Of a stretch of 64,000 nt of DNA, positions 54,050-61,659 are shown one piece after another. This DNA is from Promicromonospora thailandica (lineage in GTDB: Bacteria > Actinomycetota > Actinomycetes > Actinomycetales > Cellulomonadaceae): positions 1-64,000 of the forward strand of contig NZ_JAMTCS010000012.1 of assembly GCF_024171955.1 (NCBI RefSeq). Reading direction: 5' to 3'. Below the pieces are notes generated by a model, which saw nothing but the letters and a program-made list of their open reading frames with translations, ran no database searches and was not told the DNA's origin. How positions within the stretch are numbered: the stretch's first letter is position 1; each line of letters begins with the position of its first letter. The translations under genes and the position numbers were made by a program.

Positions 54050-54652
54050 GTGCCCGGCCTGGGCCCGCTCGTCGAGCGCCACGCGACCGCGGCACGGGCC
54101 GCCGTCGCCACGGTGACCTACGGGCTGCTGGCCGTGGCCCTCGTGCTCGGCGTGCTGTGGTTCGCGCTGCCGGGGGAGCCGCGGTGGGAACCCGCGGTCA
54201 ACTCACTGACCCTGGTCGCGGGGGTGACCGGGCTCGTCGTCGAGCGGCTGAGCAGCGAGGCGGAGCGGCACGCGCAGGTGCTCGCCGCCGTCCGCCGGGA
54301 GCTGGAACGGAACCGTGCGGTGCTCGCGGACAACGAGTTCGCCCGCACCGCGCACGGCCGGCCGCGGGCCGTGTTCGCACGGCTCGCCGTGTCAGCGGTC
54401 GACGCCGCACTCGTCTCGGGCGTGCTCGACCGGCGGCGGGACACCGCGCTCGTGACCGGGCTGCACCGCTGGCGCGACACCGTCCAGGGGTTCAACCGGC
54501 GTCTCGATCTGACCGAGAACATGACCGTGCTGGAACGGCAGTCCGCGCGGGAGCGTGAGGTCTGGGACGCGGCGATGCGGCTGCGGGGCGGGTACGTGGC
54601 CACGACGCGCGAGCAGCTCGAGGACCTGCTGCGGGCGCTGCCCGTGCGGTGA
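54050..54652 (+). CDS. Two-helix membrane protein of unknown family, copy 2
   Basis: This 200-residue protein is a paralogue of copy 1 at 49961. Shared blocks: VTYGLLAVALVLGVLWFAL, PRWEPAVNSLTLVAGVTGLVVERLSSEAER, NRAVL, RLAVSAVDAALVSGVLDRRRDTALVTGLHRWRDTVQGFNRRLDLTE. It has two helices near the N terminus and a cytoplasmic helical domain that ends EQLEDLLRALPVR (copy 1: RTLLDQLHAALPQV). GTG 54050 follows the small gene after two bases. The N terminus lacks the strongly basic segment of copy 1. Confidence 0.72.
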   Translation: MPGLGPLVERHATAARAAVATVTYGLLAVALVLGVLWFALPGEPRWEPAVNSLTLVAGVTGLVVERLSSEAERHAQVLAAVRRELERNRAVLADNEFARTAHGRPRAVFARLAVSAVDAALVSGVLDRRRDTALVTGLHRWRDTVQGFNRRLDLTENMTVLERQSAREREVWDAAMRLRGGYVATTREQLEDLLRALPVR

Positions 54653-54688
54653 CCGGGCTCCTGTCCGCTGCCGGCTGCCGCTGCAGGC

Positions 54689-55423
54689 TCAGGTGGCCTC
54701 GGGCGCCGTCCGCCGGGAGTAGGCGGCCGCGACGGTCCGCTCCGACTGCACGAGGTAGTCGTCCAGCTCGGCGGCGGCGGCCGCGCTGTCCCCGCCGAGC
54801 GTCAGCTCCAGGATCCGCGCGTTGCGGGCCACGTACGGCGCGTGCAGGTACTCAGGGTTGGCGAGCAGCCCGAACGCGAGGCGCAGCTCGGCCGAGACCG
54901 TGGCGTAGAGGCGGTCCAGGTGCTCGCTGTCGCAGAGGGCGACGATGCCGCGGTGGAACTCCATGTTCGCCGTGCCGGCCGCGCGCCAGTCCTGCGCGTC
55001 GCGGGCCCGCTCGGCGGTGGCCACGGCGTCGCGCATGATGTCCGTCGCGGGATGCCCGGGCAGCGCGCCGCGCAGGGCCTGTCCCTCGACCATGCGGCGC
55101 ACGCGGTAGATGTCAAGGATGGACGCGAGCGTCGGGACGGCGACCATGACACCCGCGTGCGGACGCCGCACCAGCAGGTTCTCGTGCGTGAGCACCCGGA
55201 ACGCCTCGCGCAGCGTGTTCCGGGAGACGTCGAGGGCCTCCGCGACGGACTTCTCCGAGAGCCGCTCGCCGGGCCGGGTGGTGCCGGTGATGATCCACGA
55301 GCGGATCGTGGCGGCGGTGCGCTCGACGAGGTCGCCGGCCCTGCCTTCGGTGGCCGCGTCGCCGTCCTCGTGCCCGTCCTCCCCCGCCTGGCGGAGGGGT
55401 TCTGCGTCAGCGGTCGTCGCCAT
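54689..55423 (-). CDS. GntR-family regulator (FCD subfamily)
   Basis: The 244-residue regulator has a GntR winged helix at about residues 32-95 (VERTAATIRSWIITGTTRPGERLSEKSVAEALDVSRNTLREAFRVLTHENLLVRRPHAGVMVA). The helical FCD effector domain keeps the metal-binding pattern: Asp/Asn and His residues in TANMEFHRGIVALC and the later RNARILELTLGGD. FCD regulators sense organic acids or sugar acids. No metabolic operon adjoins, so the target is unclear. A minus-strand TAGAGT box six bases before ATG 55423 suggests a leaderless mRNA. Confidence 0.92.
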   Translation of the reverse strand: MATTADAEPLRQAGEDGHEDGDAATEGRAGDLVERTAATIRSWIITGTTRPGERLSEKSVAEALDVSRNTLREAFRVLTHENLLVRRPHAGVMVAVPTLASILDIYRVRRMVEGQALRGALPGHPATDIMRDAVATAERARDAQDWRAAGTANMEFHRGIVALCDSEHLDRLYATVSAELRLAFGLLANPEYLHAPYVARNARILELTLGGDSAAAAAELDDYLVQSERTVAAAYSRRTAPEAT

Positions 55424-55598
55424 GGGCCCACTCTACGGTCGTGCTCTACGGTCCGGTGCGGTACGCGGGACATGGCCTCTCGTGTCGTGGGACGAACCCG
55501 CTCCGGAGGAGACCTGCGCCACGTCCCGGCAACCGATTCGTGGAACGGGCCTCCGACCGGGTATCCTGCTACGGCCCGCTGCTGCTGCGGTGGGCGAA

Positions 55599-55685
55599 GG
55601 TAGCGTGTCCGAGCGGCCTAAGGAGCACGCCTCGAAAGCGTGTGTGGGTGAAAGTCCACCGTGGGTTCAAATCCCACCGCTACCG
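55599..55685 (+). tRNA. tRNA-Ser (anticodon CGA)
   Basis: The 87-base class II tRNA has acceptor arms GGTAGCG (55599-55605) and CGCTACC (55678-55684) with discriminator G. The anticodon stem CACGC/GCGTG surrounds loop CTCGAAA with anticodon CGA at 55633-55635. A long variable arm (GTGGGTGAAAGTCCAC) and a T arm with GGTTCAAATCC follow. CCA is not encoded. It reads UCG codons. Confidence 0.97.
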
Positions 55686-55691
55686 CACCCT

Positions 55692-55733
55692 GAAGGCCCC
55701 CAACCGCGTCACCCTGCGGATCTGGGGGCCTTC
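55692..55733 (+). terminator. tRNA-Ser terminator
   Basis: GAAGGCCCCCA (55692-55702) pairs with TGGGGGCCTTC (55723-55733), an 11-bp stem just after the tRNA. It could also serve the convergent gene at 55779. Confidence 0.8.
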
Positions 55734-55778
55734 GTCATGCCGGATACGCAGCCTCACCCTGGCCCGCAGTCGCAAGCG

Positions 55779-56255
55779 TCACTCCTCCGAGGTCTTCGCC
55801 TTCTCCTCGTCGACGAAGACATCGGCAAGTCCACCGACGGTCACCAGCAGCGTCACGAACAAGAGCACGAGACCGGCGATGACCCACAGCGTCCACTGGA
55901 GCCACGCCCACGGTGCGATGACGCCGAGCTGCCACACGCCCCAGGTGATGCCGCCGCCCACCGCGGAGACGAAGACCATCGCGATGAGGTTGCCGGGGTC
56001 GACCTTGCGGCGCCGTCGCGGCGCGCCGACCTCCGGGTTCGCCCGCCGGGCGACCTTCACGGCCAGGCCGTTGGCAGCCTCTTCCAGGGCCGCTCGGCCG
56101 CGTCCGTCGGGCATGGTCGAGTGAAGGTGCAGGAGGCGACGCAGCCGTCGCTCGCGGCCGGGCGTGAAGTCGAAGAAGGACCCCAGCGCTGTCTGCAGCC
56201 CGACCAGCACCGCGGGGATCGCCGCTAAGACGCCCAAACCATCCGATATCTCCAC
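55779..56255 (-). CDS. Hypothetical two-helix membrane protein
   Basis: I do not recognise this 158-residue protein. It has an N-terminal hydrophobic segment (VLAAIPAVLVGLQTALGSFF), a basic middle with a long polar loop (GRERRLRRLLHLHSTMPDGRGRAALEEAANGLAVKVARRANPEVGAPRR, in parts) and two further helices, NLIAMVFVSAVGGGITWGVWQLG and TLWVIAGLVLLFVTLLVTVGGLAD. It ends with an acidic tail. GTG 56255 follows a TACGCT box by seven bases. A longer frame would run through the 56299-56366 palindrome and is rejected. Confidence 0.7.
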   Translation of the reverse strand: MEISDGLGVLAAIPAVLVGLQTALGSFFDFTPGRERRLRRLLHLHSTMPDGRGRAALEEAANGLAVKVARRANPEVGAPRRRRKVDPGNLIAMVFVSAVGGGITWGVWQLGVIAPWAWLQWTLWVIAGLVLLFVTLLVTVGGLADVFVDEEKAKTSEE

Positions 56256-56298
56256 GGGGTGAAGCGTAGCGACTGCCCGGTGGAGACGTCGGAGCCGT

Positions 56299-56366
56299 CG
56301 AGGTCGGTTCGTTGTGGCGAGGTCGGCACAGGCCTGGACCGACCTCGCCACAACGAACCGACCTCG
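56299..56366. repeat. Perfect 28-bp inverted repeat
   Basis: Arms 56299-56326 and 56339-56366 are exact reverse complements over 28 bp with a 12-base loop. Each arm itself contains GAGGTCGG twice. Outer GGAGAC (56282-56287) and GTCTCC (56369-56374) also match. It lies between two minus-strand genes and may terminate the TetR transcript or be a dispersed repeat. Confidence 0.85.
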
Positions 56367-56398
56367 CGGTCTCCAAAGGCCTCACCCGCAGGCGCGCA

Positions 56399-56977
56399 TC
56401 ACCCCGCCGCGGCCGGCGGCGCGATGGCGCCGACCAGCATGTGGACCAGGTGCTCGCCGTCCACGCCCCACTTCTCCCGGGCCAGGTGCCCGCTGAGCTC
56501 CAACCCCGCGATGCCGTGGGCGCTCGACATCAGCAGGGCGCCGTGGCGCAGGGCGTCCTGCTGGCCGACGACGTCGGCGACGATCGCGAGGAACTGCTGC
56601 TCCAGGCGGGTCGCCGCCGCTGCCGAGTCGGGGTCGTCCGCCGGCGTGCTGAACATCAGCGCGTAGCGGTGCGGCCGTCGGCGTGCGACGTCGATGAGGG
56701 CGAGCAGGGCGCGCTCCAGGCGTGCGGTGGGGGCGGCGTCGTCGTTCCGCAGCTCCTGCACCGTGTCCGCGAGGGCGTCCCAGGCGTCGATGGCGAGCCG
56801 CGTCAGCAGGTGCTCCTTGTTGCGGAAGTGCCCGTAGGGCGCGCCCCGGGAGACGCCCGCGCGGGCGCCCACCTCCCGCAGGGTCACGGCGTCGGGGCCG
56901 CCGGTGTCGAGCAGCTCGGCCGCCGCGCGGAGCAGGGCCCGCCGGGTCGCGGCGGCGGTCTCGGTGCGTGTCACCAC
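56399..56977 (-). CDS. TetR-family transcriptional regulator
   Basis: The 192-residue regulator has an N-terminal helix-turn-helix (TRRALLRAAAELLDTGGPDAVTLREVGARAGVSRGAPYGHFRNKEHLLTRLA). The helical ligand domain carries a TetR_C-type C terminus (ALRHGALLMSSAHGIAGLELSGHL). The GTG start follows a TACCCT box by six bases. It is divergent from the SnoaL-like gene, and two copies of TGACAGCGTCA in the shared promoter are the probable operators, which suggests self-repression and control of the neighbour. Confidence 0.92.
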   Translation of the reverse strand: MVTRTETAAATRRALLRAAAELLDTGGPDAVTLREVGARAGVSRGAPYGHFRNKEHLLTRLAIDAWDALADTVQELRNDDAAPTARLERALLALIDVARRRPHRYALMFSTPADDPDSAAAATRLEQQFLAIVADVVGQQDALRHGALLMSSAHGIAGLELSGHLAREKWGVDGEHLVHMLVGAIAPPAAAG

Positions 56978-56991
56978 CGGACCAGGGTACT

Positions 56992-57039
56992 TGACAGCGT
57001 CACATGAACGGGGTGACAGTGGTTCGTATGACAGCGTCA
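56992..57039. promoter_or_regulatory. Two TetR-type operator copies in divergent promoter
   Basis: TGACAGCGTCA occurs at 56992-57002 and 57029-57039 in direct repeat, and each copy is itself an imperfect palindrome (TGAC-N3-GTCA). The first overlaps TTGACA (56991-56996), the -35 of the plus-strand promoter. The second overlaps the start of transcription and translation. A GACAGT at 57015-57020 is the likely -10. Confidence 0.7.
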
Positions 57040-57543
57040 GATGAAATGAACGAACTCACGACGAGTATGCGACGGCTCCTCGACCGTGCCGAGATCGCCG
57101 ACGTCCAGATCCGCTACGCCACCGGCACCGACTCCCGGGACTGGGCGCTCTTCCGGACCTGCTTCACGGACGTGGTCGAGGTCGACTTCAGCGCGGGCTT
57201 CGGCCAGCCGGCCGCCCGCCTCCAGGCGGACGACTGGGTCGCCATGACCGCACCGCGGATGGAGTCCTTCACGGCGACGCAGCACCAGATCACCAACCAG
57301 GTGGTCACCTTCGACGGCGAGGACCGCGCCACGGGCGTCGCCTACGTCCGGGCCAGCCATCACCTGCCGACCAGCACCGGCGACAGCGACCAGACCGTGT
57401 ACGGCTCCTACACGAACCAGTTCGAGCGGACGGCGGACGGGTGGCGCATCTGCGCCCTGAAGCTCACACCCCTGTGGATGACCGGGAACTTCGGCATCTT
57501 CCAGGCGGCACTGCCGGGCGCGGCCGACGTTACGGCTCCGTGA
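57028..57543 (+). CDS. SnoaL-like / NTF2-fold protein
   Basis: The 171-residue protein matches SnoaL_4-type NTF2-like domains: LLDRAEIADVQIRYATGTDSRDWALFRTCFTDVVEVDFS, then HQITNQVVTFDGEDRATGVAYVRASHH and YGSYTNQFERTADGWRICALKLTPLW. Such proteins are small cyclases, dehydratases or ligand binders. ATG 57028 is chosen because the -10 GACAGT lies seven bases upstream; ATG 57004 would lie before the transcript. It is likely repressed by the divergent TetR. It overlaps the converging phosphotransferase gene by 14 bases. Confidence 0.85.
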   Translation: MTASDEMNELTTSMRRLLDRAEIADVQIRYATGTDSRDWALFRTCFTDVVEVDFSAGFGQPAARLQADDWVAMTAPRMESFTATQHQITNQVVTFDGEDRATGVAYVRASHHLPTSTGDSDQTVYGSYTNQFERTADGWRICALKLTPLWMTGNFGIFQAALPGAADVTAP

Positions 57544-58414
57544 GCGCGTCGCGCAGGCGGTCGGCCAAGGCTCGCGTCCGACGCCGCACCCGCGCGATCC
57601 CCGCCGCGTCGTTGTAGCCGGCGTACGCGGGCCACTCGAAGACGTAGGTCGCCAGCTCCTCCAGCAGGACCGCCCGCCGCAGCGCGTCGGCGTCGGCCGG
57701 GGAGCGGGCCAGGTACCCCGCCAGGAGGGTCGGCGGGATCCGCACGCCCGCGGGTGCGGCGCGGACGCTGAGGAACGCCAGGTCCGCCGAGGCCCGCCCG
57801 AACCCCGCCGACTGCCAGTCGCAGAGCGCGAGCCCGCGCCCGGAGTGCAGCACGTTCGCCGCGTGGCAGTCCCCGTGGACGAACACCGTCGGCCGGGCGT
57901 CGAGCCGCTCCACGATCCGGGCGCGGTGCTCGGGCAGAACGTCAGGCAGGTCCGACGCCCAGAACGCCCGGACCAGCCCGGCGTCCGGCAGAGGTTCGCG
58001 CAGCGGGTCGCGCCGGTCCCACGAGCCCTCCGGGAGCGGCGACGAGTGCAGGACGGCGAGCTGTCCGCCCAGCTCCGCCCAGTCCCGGTCGGTCCACGCC
58101 GACGCGGGCCGGGCCGCCCCGGCGTCCGACAGGAGGAGCGCGAGGCCCGCCGGGAGGGCCGCCGCGTCGAGCAGCGCGGGCGTCGGTACGGGGAGGGTGG
58201 GTGCGACAGCGCGGTAGAAGCGCAGCTCGCGCTCCGCCGCCGCGACGGCCCACGCCCCCAGAGCGACGGGCGTGACCTTGAGGTATGCGGGCGCTCCCGC
58301 GGCCGTCCGCACCTGGTGGACGCCCGCCCCGGACCGCGCCTCGGCGGACGCCGGTGCGCCGGTGGGGGTGACGCCGAACGCCGTCAGCGCCGCGCCGAGC
58401 AGGTCAGCGGGCAT
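57530..58414 (-). CDS. APH-fold phosphotransferase
   Basis: The 294-residue kinase-fold protein has APAYLKVTPV (likely ATP-binding Lys) and ERELRFYRAV. The catalytic loop is VFVHGDCHAANVLH and the metal-binding motif is LALCDWQSAGFGRASADLAFL. It follows a small P-loop kinase gene with an 11-base overlap, so both are from one transcript. The substrate is unknown; resistance to an antibiotic cannot be claimed from sequence. Confidence 0.85.
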   Translation of the reverse strand: MPADLLGAALTAFGVTPTGAPASAEARSGAGVHQVRTAAGAPAYLKVTPVALGAWAVAAAERELRFYRAVAPTLPVPTPALLDAAALPAGLALLLSDAGAARPASAWTDRDWAELGGQLAVLHSSPLPEGSWDRRDPLREPLPDAGLVRAFWASDLPDVLPEHRARIVERLDARPTVFVHGDCHAANVLHSGRGLALCDWQSAGFGRASADLAFLSVRAAPAGVRIPPTLLAGYLARSPADADALRRAVLLEELATYVFEWPAYAGYNDAAGIARVRRRTRALADRLRDALTEP

Positions 58415-58940
58415 CCGCGCGGGCCAGGAACTCGTCCGCCGCCCGCCGGGTGCGCAGCCGGTGGAACGTCAGGTGGGCGTTGGCCGGGTCGGCCATGGCC
58501 GCCCCGTACCGCGCCGGGTGCTTCCGGAGCTCCGCCCACGACCACCGGAGGATCGAGCCCGCCGCCCACGGCACGAGCACCTCGCGCCAGGGCTGGCGGT
58601 TCCCGGTACCGGGCCAGAGCTCCTCCTGGCTCAGCGCCAGCCGGAAGGACCGCCCGTACACCTGCGCGAGCACCGTCGGCGCCGGCGGGTCGATCCAGAC
58701 GACGGTGTCGGCACGTGCCCAGACCGCGTCCCGCACCACGGAGTAGTTGCCGTCCACGACCCAGAGGTCCGTGGCGACCGCCCGCCCCGCGTCGCGCGCG
58801 AAGTCCGCGCGCGGCCTCCACCCCGGGCCCCAGTGCAGCGCGTCGAGCTCCACGTACGGCGCCCCGAGGCGCTGCGCCAGCCGGCGCGCGAACGTGGACT
58901 TGCCCGACCCCGACGCTCCGACCACCGACACCCTGCGCAC
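58404..58940 (-). CDS. P-loop small-molecule kinase-like (FlaR/adenylate-kinase type)
   Basis: The 178-residue protein has Walker A VVGASGSGKSTFARRLAQRL, then PYVELDALHWGPGWRPR, WVVDGNYSVVRD and VVWIDPPAPTVLAQVYGRS. These are the motifs of the topology-modulation/FlaR-like family of P-loop proteins related to adenylate and shikimate kinases. The physiological substrate is unknown. GTG 58940 lies six bases after a minus-strand TACCGT box, which rejects the longer frame starting at 59069. Confidence 0.85.
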   Translation of the reverse strand: MRRVSVVGASGSGKSTFARRLAQRLGAPYVELDALHWGPGWRPRADFARDAGRAVATDLWVVDGNYSVVRDAVWARADTVVWIDPPAPTVLAQVYGRSFRLALSQEELWPGTGNRQPWREVLVPWAAGSILRWSWAELRKHPARYGAAMADPANAHLTFHRLRTRRAADEFLARADAR

Positions 58941-59138
58941 CGCGCCACGGTAGCGGAAGCCTCCGACACGGGGCGGCCGGTCCAGATTCCATCCGAAGAA
59001 ATCGAGGTTGACCTGCACAGTTGTCTTGCGCTTGCCCCCGGGGATGGGCTGGACTGGTGCCGCGCCCACCGGCGTGCGCTCTCTGTGTCACCGATCGAGC
59101 CCACAACACCCATGACGGCAGCTCTGAAGGAGAAAACG

Positions 59139-59546
59139 ATGCCCAACAACGCGGCGACGCGCGCGGAGAGATTCGCGTCAGGCATGGCGGCCCTCGACTC
59201 CATCCACGACGACGCCGGGCACGGCGTCATCGAGTCCCTGGCGGACATCGCGCCGGAGCTCGGGCATCAGATCGTCGCGTGGGGCTACGGGGACATCCTC
59301 TCCCGGCCCGGCCTCGAGCCCCAGCAGCGCCAGCTCGTCACGCTCGGCATCCTCACGGGGATGGGCGGCAGCGACGCGCAGCTCGAGGTGCACATCGGTG
59401 CCTCGCTCAACGTGGGCCTCACCCCGCAGCAGATCATCGAGGTCTTCCTGCAGAGCGCCGTGTACTGCGGCTTCCCGCGCGCCCTCAACGCGGTCGCCGC
59501 CGCACGCAAGGTGTTCGCCGAGCGCGGTCTGCTGCCGCTGGACTGA
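59139..59546 (+). CDS. Carboxymuconolactone decarboxylase (CMD) family protein
   Basis: The 135-residue protein has the all-helical CMD fold: IVAWGYGDILSRPGLEPQQRQLVTLGILTGMGGSDAQLEVHIGASLNVGLTPQQIIEVFLQSAVYCGFPRALNA, in consecutive blocks. It lacks the CxxC redox pair of AhpD, so it resembles PcaC/YurZ-type members rather than peroxidase partners. The function is unassigned. GAAGGAG precedes ATG 59139. The 190 bases upstream hold a TTGACC motif but no clear operator. Confidence 0.88.
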   Translation: MPNNAATRAERFASGMAALDSIHDDAGHGVIESLADIAPELGHQIVAWGYGDILSRPGLEPQQRQLVTLGILTGMGGSDAQLEVHIGASLNVGLTPQQIIEVFLQSAVYCGFPRALNAVAAARKVFAERGLLPLD

Positions 59547-59554
59547 ACGGTCCC

Positions 59555-59583
59555 GCCGACGGCGCCGCGCCGGCGCCGTCGGC
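59555..59583 (+). terminator. Intrinsic-type hairpin after the CMD gene
   Basis: GCCGACGGCGCCG (59555-59567) pairs with CGGCGCCGTCGGC (59571-59583), a perfect 13-bp stem with a three-base loop. It lies between converging genes and may serve both. Confidence 0.8.
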
Positions 59584-59596
59584 TACGGCTGAGGGC

Positions 59597-60445
59597 TCAG
59601 CCCCGGCCGATGCGCCGGCGCGGGTCCAGGCCGGAGTCGGCGAGGCTCGCGACGGTCGCGCCCGGCCCCAGTACGCGTTCGGCCCGCAGGTCGTGCACGA
59701 CGGCGCGGAGCAGCCCCGGCAGGAAGTCCCGCCCCCGCCGGACGCACCACGGCAGCCCGGCCCGCACCAGCCAGGTCAGGCGCTGCCCCGGTCCCGGCGG
59801 GTCGGGCGCCGCGGGCAGGACACCGTCCGGCGCGTAGCCGGCATCGAGGGCCGCCAGCGCGGCACCCACGGCCAGTGCCAGACGGCGGTGCCCGGCCGGT
59901 GACGGGTGCACCCGGTCCACGTGCCAGGCCCTGGCCCCGGCGGGCGCGATCGCCGCGGCGGCGTCGACCACGACCACGCGCCCGGCCACCTCCTCCGCCA
60001 CCCTGTCCACCGCCGCGTTGATCGCTGCCACCCGCCGCCGCATCACGCGCCGCACCAGGCGCGGCGCGAGCTCGAACAGGCCGATCACCGGCAGCCGCAC
60101 GAGCACCACGTCGGCGCCCGCGCGCCGCAGCTCGTCGACGCACCGCCGCAGGTCGAGGAGGGTGAGCCGCGCGTCGAAGTCGCTGCGCAGCACGTCGTTG
60201 CCGCCCACCAGCAGGGTCGCGAGCCCGGGCCGCAGCGCGAGCGCGGCGGAGAGCTGGACGTCCGCGACGTCGCGGGAGCGGGCGCCGTTGGTGGCGAGGT
60301 TCGTGAACGTGTCCACGCCGAGCACAGCGGCGAGGTGCGCGGCCCAGCCCGGGCCGTGCGCGGCGTCCGGACCGACCGTGTCACCCACGCCCACGGTGAT
60401 CGAGTCACCGAGGGCCACCAGCCGGTCGCGTCCCGCCGCCGTCAT
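59597..60445 (-). CDS. SGNH/GDSL-family hydrolase
   Basis: The 282-residue protein has block I LVALGDSITVGVGD (catalytic Ser), block III LLVGGNDVLR (oxyanion Asn) and block V WHVDRVHPSPAGHRRLA (Asp and His). It is a lipase/esterase or deacylase of the SGNH type. The C-terminal 80 residues are extended and basic. No signal peptide is seen. It lies one base after the glycosyltransferase stop as the last gene of a three-gene minus-strand operon, so a role in processing a glycolipid or acylated glycan is plausible. Confidence 0.92.
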   Translation of the reverse strand: MTAAGRDRLVALGDSITVGVGDTVGPDAAHGPGWAAHLAAVLGVDTFTNLATNGARSRDVADVQLSAALALRPGLATLLVGGNDVLRSDFDARLTLLDLRRCVDELRRAGADVVLVRLPVIGLFELAPRLVRRVMRRRVAAINAAVDRVAEEVAGRVVVVDAAAAIAPAGARAWHVDRVHPSPAGHRRLALAVGAALAALDAGYAPDGVLPAAPDPPGPGQRLTWLVRAGLPWCVRRGRDFLPGLLRAVVHDLRAERVLGPGATVASLADSGLDPRRRIGRG

Positions 60446-60446
60446 C

Positions 60447-61658
60447 TCACCGGCGTCCCACGTCCAGCCCCGCGTCGGGCCGCAGGTCGTAGGCCCGGCG
60501 GGAGTGCAGCTCCATCATGGCGTCGCCGGTGGCGCTCCAGGGGAAGAGCTCGGCCCGGGCCCGGGCGGCCTTGCGCCGCTCGTCGACGTCGCGGTCGAGC
60601 ACCTCGTGCAGGGCGAGGGCGAGGGCGGCCGGGTCGGGCGCGGCGGCGGCCCCGGCGGTGCCGACCACCTCGGGCAGCGCGCTGGTCGAGCTGCACACGA
60701 CCGGGGTCCCGGAGGCCAGCGCCTCCAGCGCGGCGAGCCCGAAGGTCTCGATGGGGCCGGGCGCGACGACCACGTCCGCGGCGGCCAGCAGGGTCGCGAG
60801 CCTGTCGCGGTCCCGGACGAACGAGAGGAAGCGGTGCGGGACGCCCGCGGCCTCGGCCCGGCGGCGCATCGCCGGCAGCAGCGGTCCCGCGCCGGCGACG
60901 ACGAGCCGCACCGGGCGGCCGTCGCGCACGAGCTGGGCCGCGGCGTCGATCGCGAGGTCGGGCCGCTTCTCCGTGGACTGCCTGCTGGCGAGCACGACGA
61001 GGGCCGTGCCGGGCGGCGCGTACTCGGCGCGGGCCTGTGCGGACCAGCGGTCGGGCCGGAACCGTTCGAGGTCCACCCCCAGCGGCACCCGGTAGAGCGG
61101 GGGGAGGGCGACGCCGCGGGACCGGGCCGCGAGGCGTTCCACCTCGCCCGCGGCGAACTGCGTGGTGGCGACCAGCCGGTCGAAGCGGGGCAGGGTGAGG
61201 CCGTTGTACCAGTCGGCGAGCCGCGGCGTGACGGCGGCGCCCGCCCCGGCGGCGGGCCGGCCGTCGGCGGCGCCGGGGATCCAGGAGCGCAGCACGCCGT
61301 CGACCCGCTCGTGCAGCATCATGAGCGACGGCACACCCGCCTCGCGGGCCCAGTCGCCGAGGCCGGCGAGCGTGGTGCGGTCGCTCACCTCGAGCCGGTC
61401 GGGGGCGATCGTCTCGAGCAGCCCGCGCATCTTGCCGGGCTGCACCACGGCGCGGTAGCCGCCGGAGAACGGCACGCGCGGCGCGGCGAGGCTCACCACG
61501 CGCACCCCGTCCACGAGCGAGACCGCGTCCCGGCGCCCCGGCACCACGAGCACGGGTTCGTGCCCCCGGGCGAGGTACTGCCCGGCCATGGCGTGCATGG
61601 CGGTCCGGATGCCTCCGGACCGGGGGCTGTAGAAGTTCGCTACGTGGACGATCCTCAA
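60447..61658 (-). CDS. GT4-family glycosyltransferase
   Basis: The 403-residue GT-B enzyme starts RIVHVANFYSPRSGGIRTAMHAMAGQYLARGHEP. The nucleotide-sugar part shows LVVLASRQSTEKRPDLAIDAAAQL, LVVAGAGPLLPAMRRRAE and APGPIETFGLAALEALASGTPVV with the EX7E motif. TTG 61658 is inferred as start: GGAGG lies six bases before, and the previous gene stops one base away. It is coupled to the mannosyltransferase upstream and to the SGNH hydrolase downstream. Confidence 0.9.
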   Translation of the reverse strand: MRIVHVANFYSPRSGGIRTAMHAMAGQYLARGHEPVLVVPGRRDAVSLVDGVRVVSLAAPRVPFSGGYRAVVQPGKMRGLLETIAPDRLEVSDRTTLAGLGDWAREAGVPSLMMLHERVDGVLRSWIPGAADGRPAAGAGAAVTPRLADWYNGLTLPRFDRLVATTQFAAGEVERLAARSRGVALPPLYRVPLGVDLERFRPDRWSAQARAEYAPPGTALVVLASRQSTEKRPDLAIDAAAQLVRDGRPVRLVVAGAGPLLPAMRRRAEAAGVPHRFLSFVRDRDRLATLLAAADVVVAPGPIETFGLAALEALASGTPVVCSSTSALPEVVGTAGAAAAPDPAALALALHEVLDRDVDERRKAARARAELFPWSATGDAMMELHSRRAYDLRPDAGLDVGRR

Positions 61659-61659
61659 C

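Noticed and set aside
56256-56351. N-terminal extension of the 55779-56255 membrane protein
   Set aside because: It would be encoded by one arm of the 28-bp inverted repeat; GTG 56255 has a good leaderless promoter box.
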